From contig NC_044508.1 of the NCBI RefSeq assembly GCF_902362185.1, positions 6,698,298 to 6,762,297 of the forward strand: 64,000 nt of DNA. Reading direction: 5' to 3'. Shown here in pieces: positions 10,341-21,120 of this stretch. The stretch's first letter is position 1. Each line of letters begins with the position of its first letter. The translations under genes and the position numbers were made by a program. Source of the stretch: Chanos chanos (taxonomy: Eukaryota; Chordata; Actinopteri; Gonorynchiformes; Chanidae). Below the pieces are notes generated by a model. The model did not search any database and was not told the DNA's origin. It saw only the letters and a list, made by a program, of their open reading frames with translations.

Positions 10341-11376
10341 TCCCAGTGGACAAACAATTACGAGAAATGGAGTCTCCATTGTCCTCAGTGTCCCAGAGGC
10401 TGTAGCCACAGCATCAAAAGCATCAATAAAAAGCTGCTTTTTAAGCACACTTTTGTATTATTCTCTTGTTTGGTTTAATTTGCTCCTAGGTACAAAGTTA
10501 AAAAAAAAAGGCCTATTAGTAATAATTCCAGTCATCAAGTTAATAACTGCAATATTGGGAGTGTGGACAAGGATTCCCATCACAAGATTCAGAAATCATT
10601 CAAAAGCAATGTCATAAGCACTGGACTTTTTAGAGTGTACAGGGAGTGCTCAAGTGCATTAATGACTTGCGTCTTGTGGACTCTTGTCTGACGATGGTGT
10701 CACCAAACCGAATAGCAATAACCCTAAAGTTCAAGTTCACTGAACTTGTAACTTTTCTTTATTTTACCATGTTTCTTAAATATTAATCCAAGTACTTCAA
10801 CATTCCAGCAGAAAGGAGAGATTATAGGATTCAGAAGCATGGCCTGAAAACAATCCAAAATAAAACTCGACTATAATCTAGGGGACAGGCAGGGGGAAAA
10901 AGCAAATGTTGTAGAAGCCAAACTTCCAAAATAAACTGACCTTCAAAGCAGGTATTTACATTTACCAAACAAGTGCCAGCAGTAAACAAGTGCAATGCAC
11001 TGAAAGTCAAATCATCTTAATGGCCAAACTAACCTGTTCATCTTCTAATGGGTATCATAGAGTGTAGATGAATGTTTAATCTGTTTTACATTTGGAAATC
11101 ATGTTAGCCATTAAGGAATATGATAATTTAGCTACATATCTCTACATAACAATTCACACCTTTACATTTTTTTTAAATTTGGATGAACACTGACACCTGT
11201 TTATCTATTGCACTCTATTGATTACACAGGGCATCATTAGAGCAATTAGACCTTAAGGAATTCCATAAAATCAATATCATCCAAGTACCGTGGGGGGGGG
11301 GGGGGGGGGACTTTCGAAATAATAATGACCGTAGTTCCACATTAAGCAATAATAGACTTTGAACGGTCTCTGAGAC

Positions 11377-11387
11377 ATATATATATT
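11377..11387 (+). promoter_or_regulatory. TATA-like box of C2 gene copy 2
   Basis: An ATATATATATT stretch lies about 150 bases before the splice donor of the non-coding first exon and is conserved in copies 1 and 3. Transcription would start near 11410. Inferred from position and conservation only. Confidence 0.45.
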
Positions 11388-11409
11388 GCTGCTCCAGTTT
11401 ATGCTTGTG

Positions 11410-12240
11410 TTAAACTTCTCTCAACTGGATCAAATATACTAGATTAGGACAGCTCACACCAGGGAAACTAGTCATTTCAAAACAGCAGTGAAATTTTGGA
11501 CACAAAGTGACAGAAACAGACCAGACTCCACAGGTAAGACGTCTCCCATTACGTTTTATGATTCACTTTTGAATTTTCAATCGTTTGGTAGTTTCCCAGA
11601 CTCTCGCAGAAATAAACCAATTATTTTTTCTAATACATGTATTTTCAACAAACTACCACCAAAGTAGTTTTTACTGTGTGTGTATCCTGCATTTGCCTTA
11701 TTTGTCGAGACTTGCATTGTGATATTCTGACTAATGAGTAATAACACACCCTGCACACCTTTAACTCTTTGTTTATTCTCTTGTCCTGGTTGTTGTATTC
11801 TCTAATAGAGCTCCTACCAGCACAGCTATGACTTTAAACCTGTCTCACTGCATGTACCTGTGTGTTCTAATGCTGTCTCACCTGTCGGTCGCCTATGGCT
11901 CCCACCTTCAGTTATGGGGCTTTCAAGCGACTAACCTTTGGGGTGATTACTGGTCTGCACCTGATCCCTATGTCATGGTGTGGTGTGGCTCACGTTTTGG
12001 AGGAATGAGTGAATTTCTTGCAAACACATACAACCCTTCGTGGTCAGTCAGCTTTAGCTTCCCAAACGCCAATGTCGGAGACAACCTGAGAGTGGAGGTT
12101 TGGGACAATGACCTTAACTTTGACGACTTGCTTGGCAGCTGTACCCATCCCGTGCAAAAGGGGAACACAACTATCACCTGTGCGCTAAATGCAGGGACAC
12201 TGACTTTCAGCTATAAATTTGAATAAACTCTGCTTTTGTC
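11410..12240 (+). CDS. secreted perforin-type C2 domain protein (copy 2, intact)
   Basis: A non-coding exon ends at 11533 (CAG then GTAAGAC). The acceptor TAATAG precedes 11809 and the whole CDS is in one exon, 11828-12226 (132 aa). Residues 1-25 form a signal peptide (hydrophobic core LCVLMLSHLSVAYG). The mature part of about 107 residues is a single C2 domain resembling the C-terminal C2 of perforin, with the acidic calcium-loop residues in WGD, PDPYV and VWDNDLNFDDLLGSC, and a C-terminal LTFSYKFE. There is no MACPF or EGF part, so it should not form pores by itself. A secreted calcium-dependent lipid-binding role is inferred. The stop codon lies inside AATAAA (12222-12227), implying an almost absent 3' UTR. 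The second half of the coding sequence differs from copy 1 much more than the flanks do. Confidence 0.8.
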
Positions 12241-13144
12241 CATAATTCTAACCAAGCAGCCTACAAAAGTCACCCTCTTTCTTGCTCACCCTGCCTTGTC
12301 TTGGAAAGTGGATTCACTCTCTGTGGAGAGTCAGACGTGATGCAAATATTTACTACGAAGGGCAGTGATTTCACCATCTCTCTGAGTGTATATCATTTTG
12401 CATTAACTGTAGCATATGCAAAAGTGACATAAACAAAAAGGCTTTTTAAAACTGCACATTCGTCTGTCGATGTATTTCCCTCTTTAGCTTGTTGTAAAGT
12501 AAGCCATATCAGCACGTGTAACACATTTATACATGTTACATCAACAGTGACAATGTTGTGAGCATGGACAAGAATCTCCATGACAACAGTGTTAAACAAT
12601 CAAGAAGCTTTCGGATAGTTTTTCTTTAAGAACAACCTTGTCAGTATCAGGAAACCAAACGGGTTTATAATCATCAAGAAAAAACAAAAACCTCACTGAA
12701 ATATCTGAGTATCGTTAAATGTGGTCATGTTGAAACTGCAATGAAAGAAAACTGTTCAAATGAGATTTTTCAAATATGAAAATAAGAGTGATATGATTCA
12801 GAGAAAAGGAACAGAAAACACATGAAAAGCGTTGCAGTCTGCTGAAAGCTGAGTGCTATAGGAACTGAATCCAACTGAACTTTAGTACATAACAGTGCTT
12901 TAAGAAATATATACATTGTAGTTTTCTTGTTTGTTTTTAACTAAACTAAGTCATTGCCTCTTTAGCATATCACCCCTTGAAGACGTTTGTAGTCGGAAGT
13001 GAAAGGGTTTTTTTAAAGTACAACATGGTTCCACATCTTAAAATAACATAAATTTCAATCAGAAGTGACACATGTAAACACAACATAAGTGTGTCCACTC
13101 ATTATGAATCACTCCTACACACACACACACACACACACACGGTG

Positions 13145-13358
13145 TCAGAAGTATGTGCACCAGTTGCTGTCGTCATTTGGCATCAGCACTCCGGTTATCA
13201 GCAGAATCAGATCCACAAACCACCAAATGCCCAAACCACCCAGTGTCAGGAGCTTGCCCACAGCCATGCCTGTGTGGCCGGGACAAAATCTGTCCACTCC
13301 AAAACAGCCCAGGAAATACGAATACAGCAGTGTGGTGATGAAATAGTGTCCAGTGTAT
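13145..13358 (-). pseudogene. tm2d2 last exon, duplicated without the rest of the gene (copy 2)
   Basis: The exon is open, keeps its acceptor (CATAG before 13358) and encodes [29 protein letters not shown] and the second membrane segment to a stop (SNWCTYF). It differs from the full gene at only a few residues. Upstream, the intron is recognisable to about 14140, but exon 3 has been replaced by unrelated sequence near 13935-13985, and exons 1 and 2 are absent. It is most likely a non-functional passenger, unless it is spliced to an unknown upstream exon. Confidence 0.75.
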
Positions 13359-13479
13359 CTATGGTGACAAGACAAACAAACACATTCACAGAGACCACTC
13401 AGCATCTAATAACAACGGCTTATATGACAAGTTTTCCCTTTAACTCTTCATTCATGTTCAAGTCTAACACTTGAAGATC

Positions 13480-13483
13480 ACCT

Positions 13484-13518
<35 letters not shown>

Positions 13519-14650
13519 TGTTACTTTTTCTCAGTTTGATAGTGTATATTTAAGACATACTCAGTTGGTCTCACTGGGTAGAAAAGAAAGAAACAGAAGG
13601 GAGCTGTTGTGTCTACAGACATAACTGAGACAGACTCCAATACTTCAGAATGTCATAGGTACTACGCTCCCTCAACAGCAGGTGGCGCTGTAAGATAGTG
13701 AATAAAAAAAAGACAGCTGTAAGAACACAGAAGAAGTGAGTGAAGTATGCTATGCGATGTACGTGACCAAAAGTTGTTGTTGGAAGTACAGTAAAGTACT
13801 CAATGGTTCACTCGTCTCCTGTGACTCAGTACCAACATAACAGGAGCCACTTCATAGATTTAGGCAATAAACTGAAATCAGGCTTCTTCCCATTCATTTG
13901 TCTCCGCTCTCGAGAGATTGCTGTGCCCACACCAGAAAATTGTATGGGATTGAATGCGGTCTGGTGAGAATAAACATCTAAAAACATGTACGGTTCACGT
14001 TTTAATACGTTTGTCCCTCAAACCGCAAAACCCTCAAAAAAGACAAAGACTTTTAAAACACAATGCAATGTCACAGTCTTTCTACTGTTTCCCACTAATG
14101 GCAAATGTATCAGGATCAGTCTCGGGCATCAATAAGGCTTATTTATCATATACTAAGCACTTTTGCGCTGTTATACAAACCTATAACAAGCTTAGAATTG
14201 CTAGCTTTGCAATTGTCTTGGGAAGCTGTCTTGGGAATCTCGCTGATATTGAGGTCCCACCTACATACTTCTTCTGATACACTTGCTTTAATTCTCTTAG
14301 AATTGTTTGTACTGCAAGTTGTCTAGGAAATCTCTAAGTGACATATTTGGGGATCAGTACGCTTGTGGGACAGCCCCATTACAACATATTTTGGAGGTTT
14401 TACTGAAAATCGTCTGTTATAACTGCTGTAATTCTGTGAAAATTTTTAGCATCATGTCAGCACGAAGTTGCAGTAACTGATTCAGTAATCAGGGAAATAG
14501 TGATGTACACAAGTACACTATGATTGAAGCGAACTACTGCTGTTTCCTGTTTATGCCACCTGTTAACTTGAAGTGCTTTGTTGTACCCCAGAAAACAGCC
14601 TCTTGCCATGGATACTTTCCGCTGTTATCAAGTAAAGAAGTAAGGCCCTT
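13480..14650. other. no gene seen: tm2d2-intron-like flank and unclassified sequence
   Basis: Contains a (TTTA)n run at 13481-13518, intron sequence shared with 24110-24640 up to about 14140, and then about 500 bases with no similarity I can name. Short open frames here look random. Confidence 0.5.
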
Positions 14651-14888
14651 TCCTGCTGCCTTATCACCTCAACAGGCACCCCCCTCTCTCTCCCGGGGAT
14701 GATGTCACAAGGGCTCATCTAGTTCTCAGGAAGAGGAAAGCCATAATAGAATAGAATACAATATCTTTACTGTCATTGCACAAGTACAATGGTCACTGCA
14801 CCGGTAAAATGAGATTAAGTTCCAACTTCCGTACTCAGTGCTACAGAAAAGACAATAAATTGGTTAAAAAACAAATATGGAACAACAT
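14650..14888 (-). repeat. inverted-repeat arm with a LINE 3' tail (right arm)
   Basis: Reverse complement of 7836-8058. It includes the LINE tail (AGAATAGAATACAATATC) and the neighbouring GATGATGTCACAAGGGCTC block. It ends at about 14888, where a crumb of the C2 unit follows. Confidence 0.8.
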
Positions 14889-14973
14889 TATTGCTAACAT
14901 TATCCCATTTGATCCCCTTAAGGAGGACTACTCTGTGGACTTATATCTAAAGTTAGTTGCTTATGTTACCTCT
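14889..14973 (+). repeat. crumb of the C2 duplication unit
   Basis: CTAACATTATCCCATTTGAT and the bases up to GTTACCTCTG match 19743-19830 (copy 3) and the complement of 5850-5935 (copy 1). It is a third displaced fragment of the unit edge. Confidence 0.75.
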
Positions 14974-14989
14974 GCATTGTGTTCTTACA

Positions 14990-15075
14990 AACACAGTCCC
15001 GCACTGGACTCGAACCAGCAACCCTCAGGATGGGACGTGGGCGTGCTAGCAAGGAGGCTAAAACCCATGGGCGCG
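14990..15075 (-). repeat. tRNA-like fragment, possibly a SINE head
   Basis: On the minus strand, CTAGCACGC resembles an A box, and GCTGGTTCGAGTCCAGT resembles a T-arm with a B box, followed by GCGGGAC, as at the 3' end of an acceptor stem. The 5' acceptor half does not pair well, so a working tRNA is unlikely. The similarity is much longer than a primer binding site would be. A tRNA-derived SINE head or a tRNA pseudogene fits best. Confidence 0.35.
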
Positions 15076-15109
15076 AGTTTCAGTCACCTCTTAACAAGTT
15101 GGGGGAGTG

Positions 15110-18100
15110 AGGTGTACTCACTGCGCAATACTCTACTTGTTGGCTACTGTTACACTTATGCTTCCTTCCTGTGGTTGAGGACAGATGAAGATAAATTTAA
15201 TCTGTTGAGGCAATCCATGACCTTAGGTCCTAGAATCTGGGCTATCAGCTACCTCAATAATTACCACCCACATTTGATGAACTGTGTCAAGCTCTCCAGA
15301 GCAAACACCAGGCCCCTACCAACTTCCTGACCAAAGCAAGAGTGTTGGCACGGAGGAAACAAGGATGATATGAGAACCCAAGGGATTACCTAGAGGCCTT
15401 GTCAACATTTATCAGCAGGACTGCTGCCCCCAAAATTATAAGCAGAACCTGCGGACTGCTTTCTTAGAGAACCTTCATGATGATATTAAATATATCGTCA
15501 CTGAAGTAACAAAAGTAGCAGCCATGCTGCTCCCTCAAGTAGTGGACACTGCCGAGCGCATATGGCACAGCCTTCTCCATAAGAAAATAGCAACACAAAA
15601 GCAACCAGAGGTGTTTGCTGTTAATGCTGCAACAGTATGTCTCGCCAGACAGCAACCCGCCTGCCGAGCCAAGGCAGCTGACAAGCCTCACAGCCCACTT
15701 TGAACAGACTAATGGATGCAGCCTCCTAAGGACCACTATGGACAGCCCCGCTCACTGCAGTGCAAGCGCCCAAATAACTGCAACCACCACCCTCAACAAG
15801 AGATGAGATCTCACACTGACAGACTGATGGCAATAGAGGTGTTACTGAGAGCTCCGTCACCTGGTAAGTCTCTTGGGAAAAAGAGGTCACCCAAGAAAAA
15901 GACTTCAACAGTTGAATCCAACTCCTCACAAGTATGGTTTCCAGCCTCTGCAACCACTGACACCCCCCCCCCCTTTGGATTCCTCAGGGGCTGAGCTGCC
16001 CCTGCTGCCAGCTAGAAATGGATTGATCCAGATTTGCCCACTGATAAGAAAAGGTCCAGCTAACAGACTGTATGCAAAGGTGAAGTTAAACAATGCCATG
16101 GAAGTGGAGGCCTTTCTGGACAATAGGAACAGAAGCCTCCTCCGTGACCCACTCACTCTTCAGTGAATGTCAAAAACAGGCACATGTCAAAGGTCTACCA
16201 CTGCAGCTTCAAGCCAGTGATCTGAACTTCACAGCCTTTGGCAGCACAAAGTCACAACCACTCAGGGGTATATTTCAGCCCGAATTAACACTTGGGCAAT
16301 TTTCAGTCAAGCACCGTGTCTATGTGTCCTTCCATGAGGACACAATGCTTTTGCTCGGCATGGACCTCCTAAGCCGTTTCCAGGGCCTTTTTGACTGCCA
16401 TGAAATTGAACAGATATGGACAAATTTGTTGGTACCCTTACAGCTCATTGAAACAATGCTTCATTCCCCCTGAAAAGTGATGAAATTAAGAGCAGTTGTC
16501 TCATGTATACCTGCATGGCTTTGGTTTGTCAGAGTAAAGCAAAGAAAGTTTGGCCTGGACAGATTTGTTGGTGCCCCTAGAAAAGATTATAAATAACCAG
16601 ATAACTGTTTTCTTTAATTAGTATCACACGTCTTCAGTCTCGTAATCAGTCATTCAGTCTATTTAAATGGAGAAGAGTAGTCACTTTGCTGTTTGGTATC
16701 ATTGTGTGCACCATACTGAACATGGACCAGAGAAAGCAAAGGAGAGAGTTGTCTGAGGAGATCAGAAAGAAAATTATAGACAAGCATGTTAAAGGTAAAG
16801 GCTATAAGCTAGTCTCCAAGCAGCTTGATGTTCTTGTGACTACAGTTGCAAACATTATTAAGAAATTTAAGGTCCATGGGACTGTAGCAAACCTCCCTGG
16901 ACGTGGCTGCAAGAGAAAAATCAACCTCAGATTGAAGAGGATAGTACAACTGGTAGACAAAGACTGAAGGAGAACTTCCATAGAGATACAAGCTGAACTC
17001 CAAGGTCAAGGTACATCGGTGTCTGATCGCACCATCCGTCACTTTTGGAGCAACACTGGGCTCAATGGAAGAAGACCCAGGAGGAGTCCACTGTTGAAAG
17101 ACACAACAGCCAGACTGAAATTTGCTAAAATGCATACTGACAAACCACTATGCTTCTAGGAGAATATCTTTTGGGCAGATGAGACAAAACTGGAGCTTTT
17201 TGTCAGGTCACACTGTGTTCACAGACAAAAAATGAAGCTTTCAAAGAAAAACACCATACCTACTGTGAAACATGGAGTAGGAGTCTAGGTTATGTTTTGG
17301 GGTTTCCTTTACTGCATCTGGCACGGAGTGCCTTGAATCTGTGCAGGGCACAATGAAATCTCAAGACTATCAAGGCATTCTGGAGCGAAACATACTGCCC
17401 AGTGTCGGACAGCTCTGTCTCAGTCGCAGGTCATAGGTCCTCCAACAGGATAATGACCCACAACACGCAGCTAAAAGCACCCAAAAATGGCTAAGAACAA
17501 AACATTTTGACTACTCTGAAGTGGCCTTCTTTGAGCCCTGATCTGAATCCTATTGAACATCTATGGAAAGAACTGAAACATACCATCTGGAGAGAACACC
17601 CTTCAAACCTGAGACAGCTGGAGCAGTTTGCTCAGGAAAATTGGCCCAAACTGACTGTTGACGGGTGTAGAAGTCTCTGAGAGCTACACAAATTGATTGT
17701 CTGCAGTGATTGCCTCTAAAAGTTGTGCAACAAAATATTAGGTTAAAGGTCTCATTTTGTCCATGCTGTTTTCATTTGTTTTATTATTTAAAATGTGAAC
17801 CAAAAGCAAAGTCTGATTTTTATTATTTATGGAATAAACAATGATGGATGCCAATTACTTTTGTCAGTTTCAAGTTATTTCAGAGAAAATTGTGAGTTCT
17901 TTTTCTGTGGCAGGGTACCAACAAATTTGTCAACGTCTGCAGTATGGGGCTCACAACCATCCACTGCCTTTCAGGGTATTTCCCTTCACTCACATTCCCT
18001 GATGTGCAAGCTTAGAGTGGTATCCTCCAAACAAACCACTCCAATTTCACACTGCATAGACACTGCTGTAATTTTCCAAGGCTCCTTTCCCCTGAGGACT

Positions 18101-18680
18101 GCCGGTGACAGTTCCATAACAGCCAACAGGTGCTTCCATCACAGCATGCCCCAGCCAAGGATGCCAAACACCTCAGAAGAGAGGTGAAAGCAGAAGAGAC
18201 TCTATAAAGAAGGGATTGCTCAACTGTTCGCCCGCGCTCAAGGGACTGGCCAGTCACCTGCTCTAGCAAAGAAAACTGGTGACCAACAGCTCCACTACTA
18301 ACTGTTGCTTGCCCTGGCAAATCAGCTTGTCGCTAATTTGCCAGGCCAAAAGGAGGGAGTGTCAGGCAACAGTTGGGGAGATTTTTTACATTGCACTACA
18401 TGGGCTAATAAACGTTTCATTGATTCTTAGGTCAACCATTGCACCGACTCTCCCCATGTCCCCCCTGTTCTCTCTCTCTGACCCTCTCTTCCTTCCCCTC
18501 TGCTTCTTTGACCCTTTTTGTTGCCCAAGCCTCTCTGTTTTTGGGACCAATGCACACAAAAGCAAAAAACACTCACCTTAACACCTTAACAGACACCAGG
18601 CTCAACGTTTTAGAGCAACAACCCCTGTTCCAATTGGTCCCAAGTTGATTAAAATCACCTCAGAGGTTAGTTTCCCATGA
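15110..18680 (+). mobile_element. LTR retroelement remnant: gag, protease region and 3' LTR (fossil)
   Basis: From about 15110 the translated sequence looks like gag (a Lys/Gln-rich region, then a Cys/His-containing basic stretch near 15740-15800). A protease-like section follows (16090-16410), with an active-site-like motif near its start and LLGMDLLSRF near its end. A Tc1-like transposon interrupts it at about 16421-17944. A polypurine tract (AAAAGGAGGG) precedes TGTCAGGCAACAG at about 18359, the probable start of a 3' LTR that carries AATAAA near 18408. No 5' LTR or pol was found, and the right LTR edge (about 18680) is uncertain. It is broken in several places and old. Confidence 0.6.
16421..17944 (+). 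mobile_element. Tc1-like transposon with decayed transposase
   Basis: Inverted ends share ACAAATTTGTTGGTACCCT (near 16430 and, reversed, near 17912-17931). The internal frame from 16686 to 16967 gives the N-terminal paired-like helix-turn-helix region of a Tc1 transposase (QRRELSEEIRKKIID, TVANIIKKFK, a GRG-K stretch). Downstream fragments still read SVSDRTIRHFWSNTGLNGRR, LKFAKMHTD, FWADETKLELF (first catalytic Asp) and DLNPIEHLWKELK-like sequence, but stops and frame changes break it. The element therefore cannot move itself. It sits inside the LTR-element remnant, so it is the younger of the two. Exact outer ends and the TA duplication are unclear. Confidence 0.85.
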
Positions 18681-18689
18681 CATTGGAAT

Positions 18690-19610
18690 TCAAACCATTC
18701 CTTCACTCACTCACAAACTAAATAGAAGAAAAGAAAATTAAACTAACCTGTATAAGACTATGGAGTAATTGCACATATTGAACCAGTAATCAGTGATATA
18801 GCTGTAAACATGCCATAGGGCTTTTAGATAACCACTGGCCAATTGATCAACAGCAAATTCTCCAGTTGTCAGCAAACCTTGAGTAACTGAGGTTGACTGT
18901 AGGGTTAGACCGTGAGCGAGCAATCATATTTGATATTGCATGGAAGCATAAAATATGATGGATACAAATAGGCTAATATAATTTTGGTATTCCTTAACTG
19001 GAAAAAGTTATGTAAAATTATTTAAACTGAGCTCAGATTAACTTCCCAAATTTCAAGGAGTGTCTCCTCCCTCTAGCTAGAGACACCCCCGAAAAGATAG
19101 CAGCACAACCCCATTTCCAAATCAGATACAAGGCCAGACCCCCTGGCCCCCTCTCACAGTTTAGCTCTGGGTTCAGTTCCAGTTGAGCTCTGGTTGTGTC
19201 AGCTGTAATGTAAGTCCGTCCGTTCCATCCTGCTCGTCTCTGCAAAGAATCGGCTTCGTCCCACTACTTCGCAAGATCCACAACGCTAATGGAGTCTCCC
19301 GGCACCAACACGAAGTCTCACTCATGGTCTTCTACTGTTATCCTCAGTAACTCTGGTCTCTCATACCTCAGTGTGGCTGGGCCTGCTGTTCTTCTTCTTC
19401 TCCTTTCTTCTCTTTCCCTCACTACCATTAGTGTAAGCAGCTCCACTAGAATATCCCCCGAATATATTCTTTTGGTTAGGCGTCCTTCTGCGTGAATAAG
19501 ACTTCATACACGCATAGCTGTTCAGTCGTACATATTTAAGGTAGCAAGGATACAGTTACTGTCCACTATTAGTTGTGTTCTTGTGTGTAGTTTAGACACT
19601 GTTGTGTGCC

Positions 19611-19641
<31 letters not shown>

Positions 19642-19680
19642 AGCAGATGTGCCTTGGTTCCCAATTTATTCAACATTAAA
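18690..19680. other. no gene seen: unclassified sequence
   Basis: About 1 kb with no convincing gene. Pyrimidine-rich and Ser/Leu-coding stretches near 19290-19495 look accidental. A (GT)n run lies at 19614-19639. The part around 19020-19500 could be the edge of an unrecognised repeat. Confidence 0.4.
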
Positions 19681-20639
19681 TTCATTCTGCACCACTTGAA
19701 TGTCAGACTCCATGCTTCTCCAGATGTTATAGCTAGCACAGTTGCTAACATTATCCCATTTGATCCCCTTAAGGAGGACTTCTCTGTGGATTTATATCTA
19801 AAGTTAGTTGCTTATGTTACCTCTGTATCAGCATTAAGTCTAATGTTCACAGTGAACCATTAACCAGAATTTCTCTATACCATAGGCACGACAACCTGTT
19901 AAGAGCTGGGCATTTTGACACAATGTCATGAGCTCTGGTCTGGGTTTTTGAGGTGACATAGTACCATAATCAACACTGTGTTATGCTGAGCTGAGAGGAA
20001 ATTTCCATGTTTTCTTTCTTATGAGTGAACCATCTGTGGAAGGGGATCCTTACCAAAAACCAGTGACTCTTCATCAAGTGACTATCTACAGTAAACTGCA
20101 AGAATTTAAACCTCAGACTTCAAAGAGTTACATTAAATCATTAAAAAAATGCCCTGATTTCAAACTTGGGCATTTGCAGACTCTAAATTATTAAATTACA
20201 TGGCTTTATGTATCCTCTTCACCAATTTTTTTTTTTAGTCTAAGGTGCATGATCTTTTATCAACTAATTTCACCACTTCAGTATTATTTATTTATTTATG
20301 TTTACCAGTGTCCACTTCATCAGAGAGGGACTTATGTGTTGTTATTTGCTATGTCGGGTAGAGGTGTCCTCAATATTCAGTGCCCTGTTGCAGGATGTGT
20401 ACCGTGTGCTATCAATGGTATTTTTCCATATAACCCATGAGCCCTTGTTAAGTAGTGTCACACTCATGTTCAGTTGAATGTGTTGTGAATAGTAAGAGCT
20501 GACACACTTTTTTTTTCCCCCTCCCGTTCTAAAACATTAACTTCATTGGGACCCATCCATATTCTTCTTTCCCATATCAGTGATGCATTTTAACCTCAGC
20601 TTTACAAAGACTGAGCCAAAGTTAGTTGATCATCAGAGT

Positions 20640-21120
20640 GTCACTTGTGAGAGCAGATCATCTGCTGATGGAATTCAGGATTTAAGGGACGGATGCATTC
20701 GGACTCTGTTGGAGAGAGGAACCAGACTCAACAGGTGAGATATCAATCCATTCAATCTGTATTACCCACATACTTTGGTATTCTGGTACTTTCTCATGTT
20801 TTGGTGGCATACATCACTAACATGCACATCTGGAGTATTTACACCACTGGTCTGCATGGCGACCATATTGGGCAACCTGATCCTTACATCAAGATCTGGT
20901 GCGGTTCCACATTTGGTTGGATGTCAGAGTGTTATAAAGACATGGCCAGTTCCTCTTCCCCAACGTCAAACATTACGTCAACTTAAATCAAATTCTGGGA
21001 TAAGGACTTCAACTAAGTTGACCACAGTGGCATCTGCACAATTTCTGTGGGTTATGGAAAACAGAGGGTCTCCTGCTCGCTAAGCAAAGGTTCCCTTTGT
21101 GTAACTATGACCTAGTCTAA
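20640..21120 (+). pseudogene. second secreted C2 gene, broken (copy 3, best preserved)
   Basis: The first exon ends near 20734 (CAACAG, GTGAGAT). The next exon reads a signal peptide (FGILVLSHVLVAYITN) and the first half of a C2 domain: LHGDHIGQPDPYIKIWCGST, then FGWMSECYKD. The remainder is only recognisable in pieces (WDKDFN, a Cys and a C-terminal SLSKGSLCV-like end), so the gene is broken. AATAAA follows near 21194. This copy shows that the ancestral unit carried two different C2 genes. Confidence 0.7.

Larger units (their letters stand above)
9395..14110 (+). repeat. C2/tm2d2 duplication unit, copy 2
   Basis: Direct-orientation unit matching copy 3 (20070-24100, plus part of the tm2d2 intron to about 24630) and the reverse complement of copy 1. 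It contains the broken second C2 gene, an intact first C2 gene and the last tm2d2 exon on the minus strand. Similarity to the tm2d2 intron continues to about 14140 but skips tm2d2 exon 3. A G18 run near 11291-11309 corresponds to shorter G/C runs in copies 1 and 3. Confidence 0.9.

Noticed and set aside
11828-12226. Full perforin gene
   Set aside because: Only a signal peptide and C2 domain are encoded. No MACPF or EGF exon is visible upstream within the unit, and a non-coding first exon with its own TATA-like box precedes the CDS.
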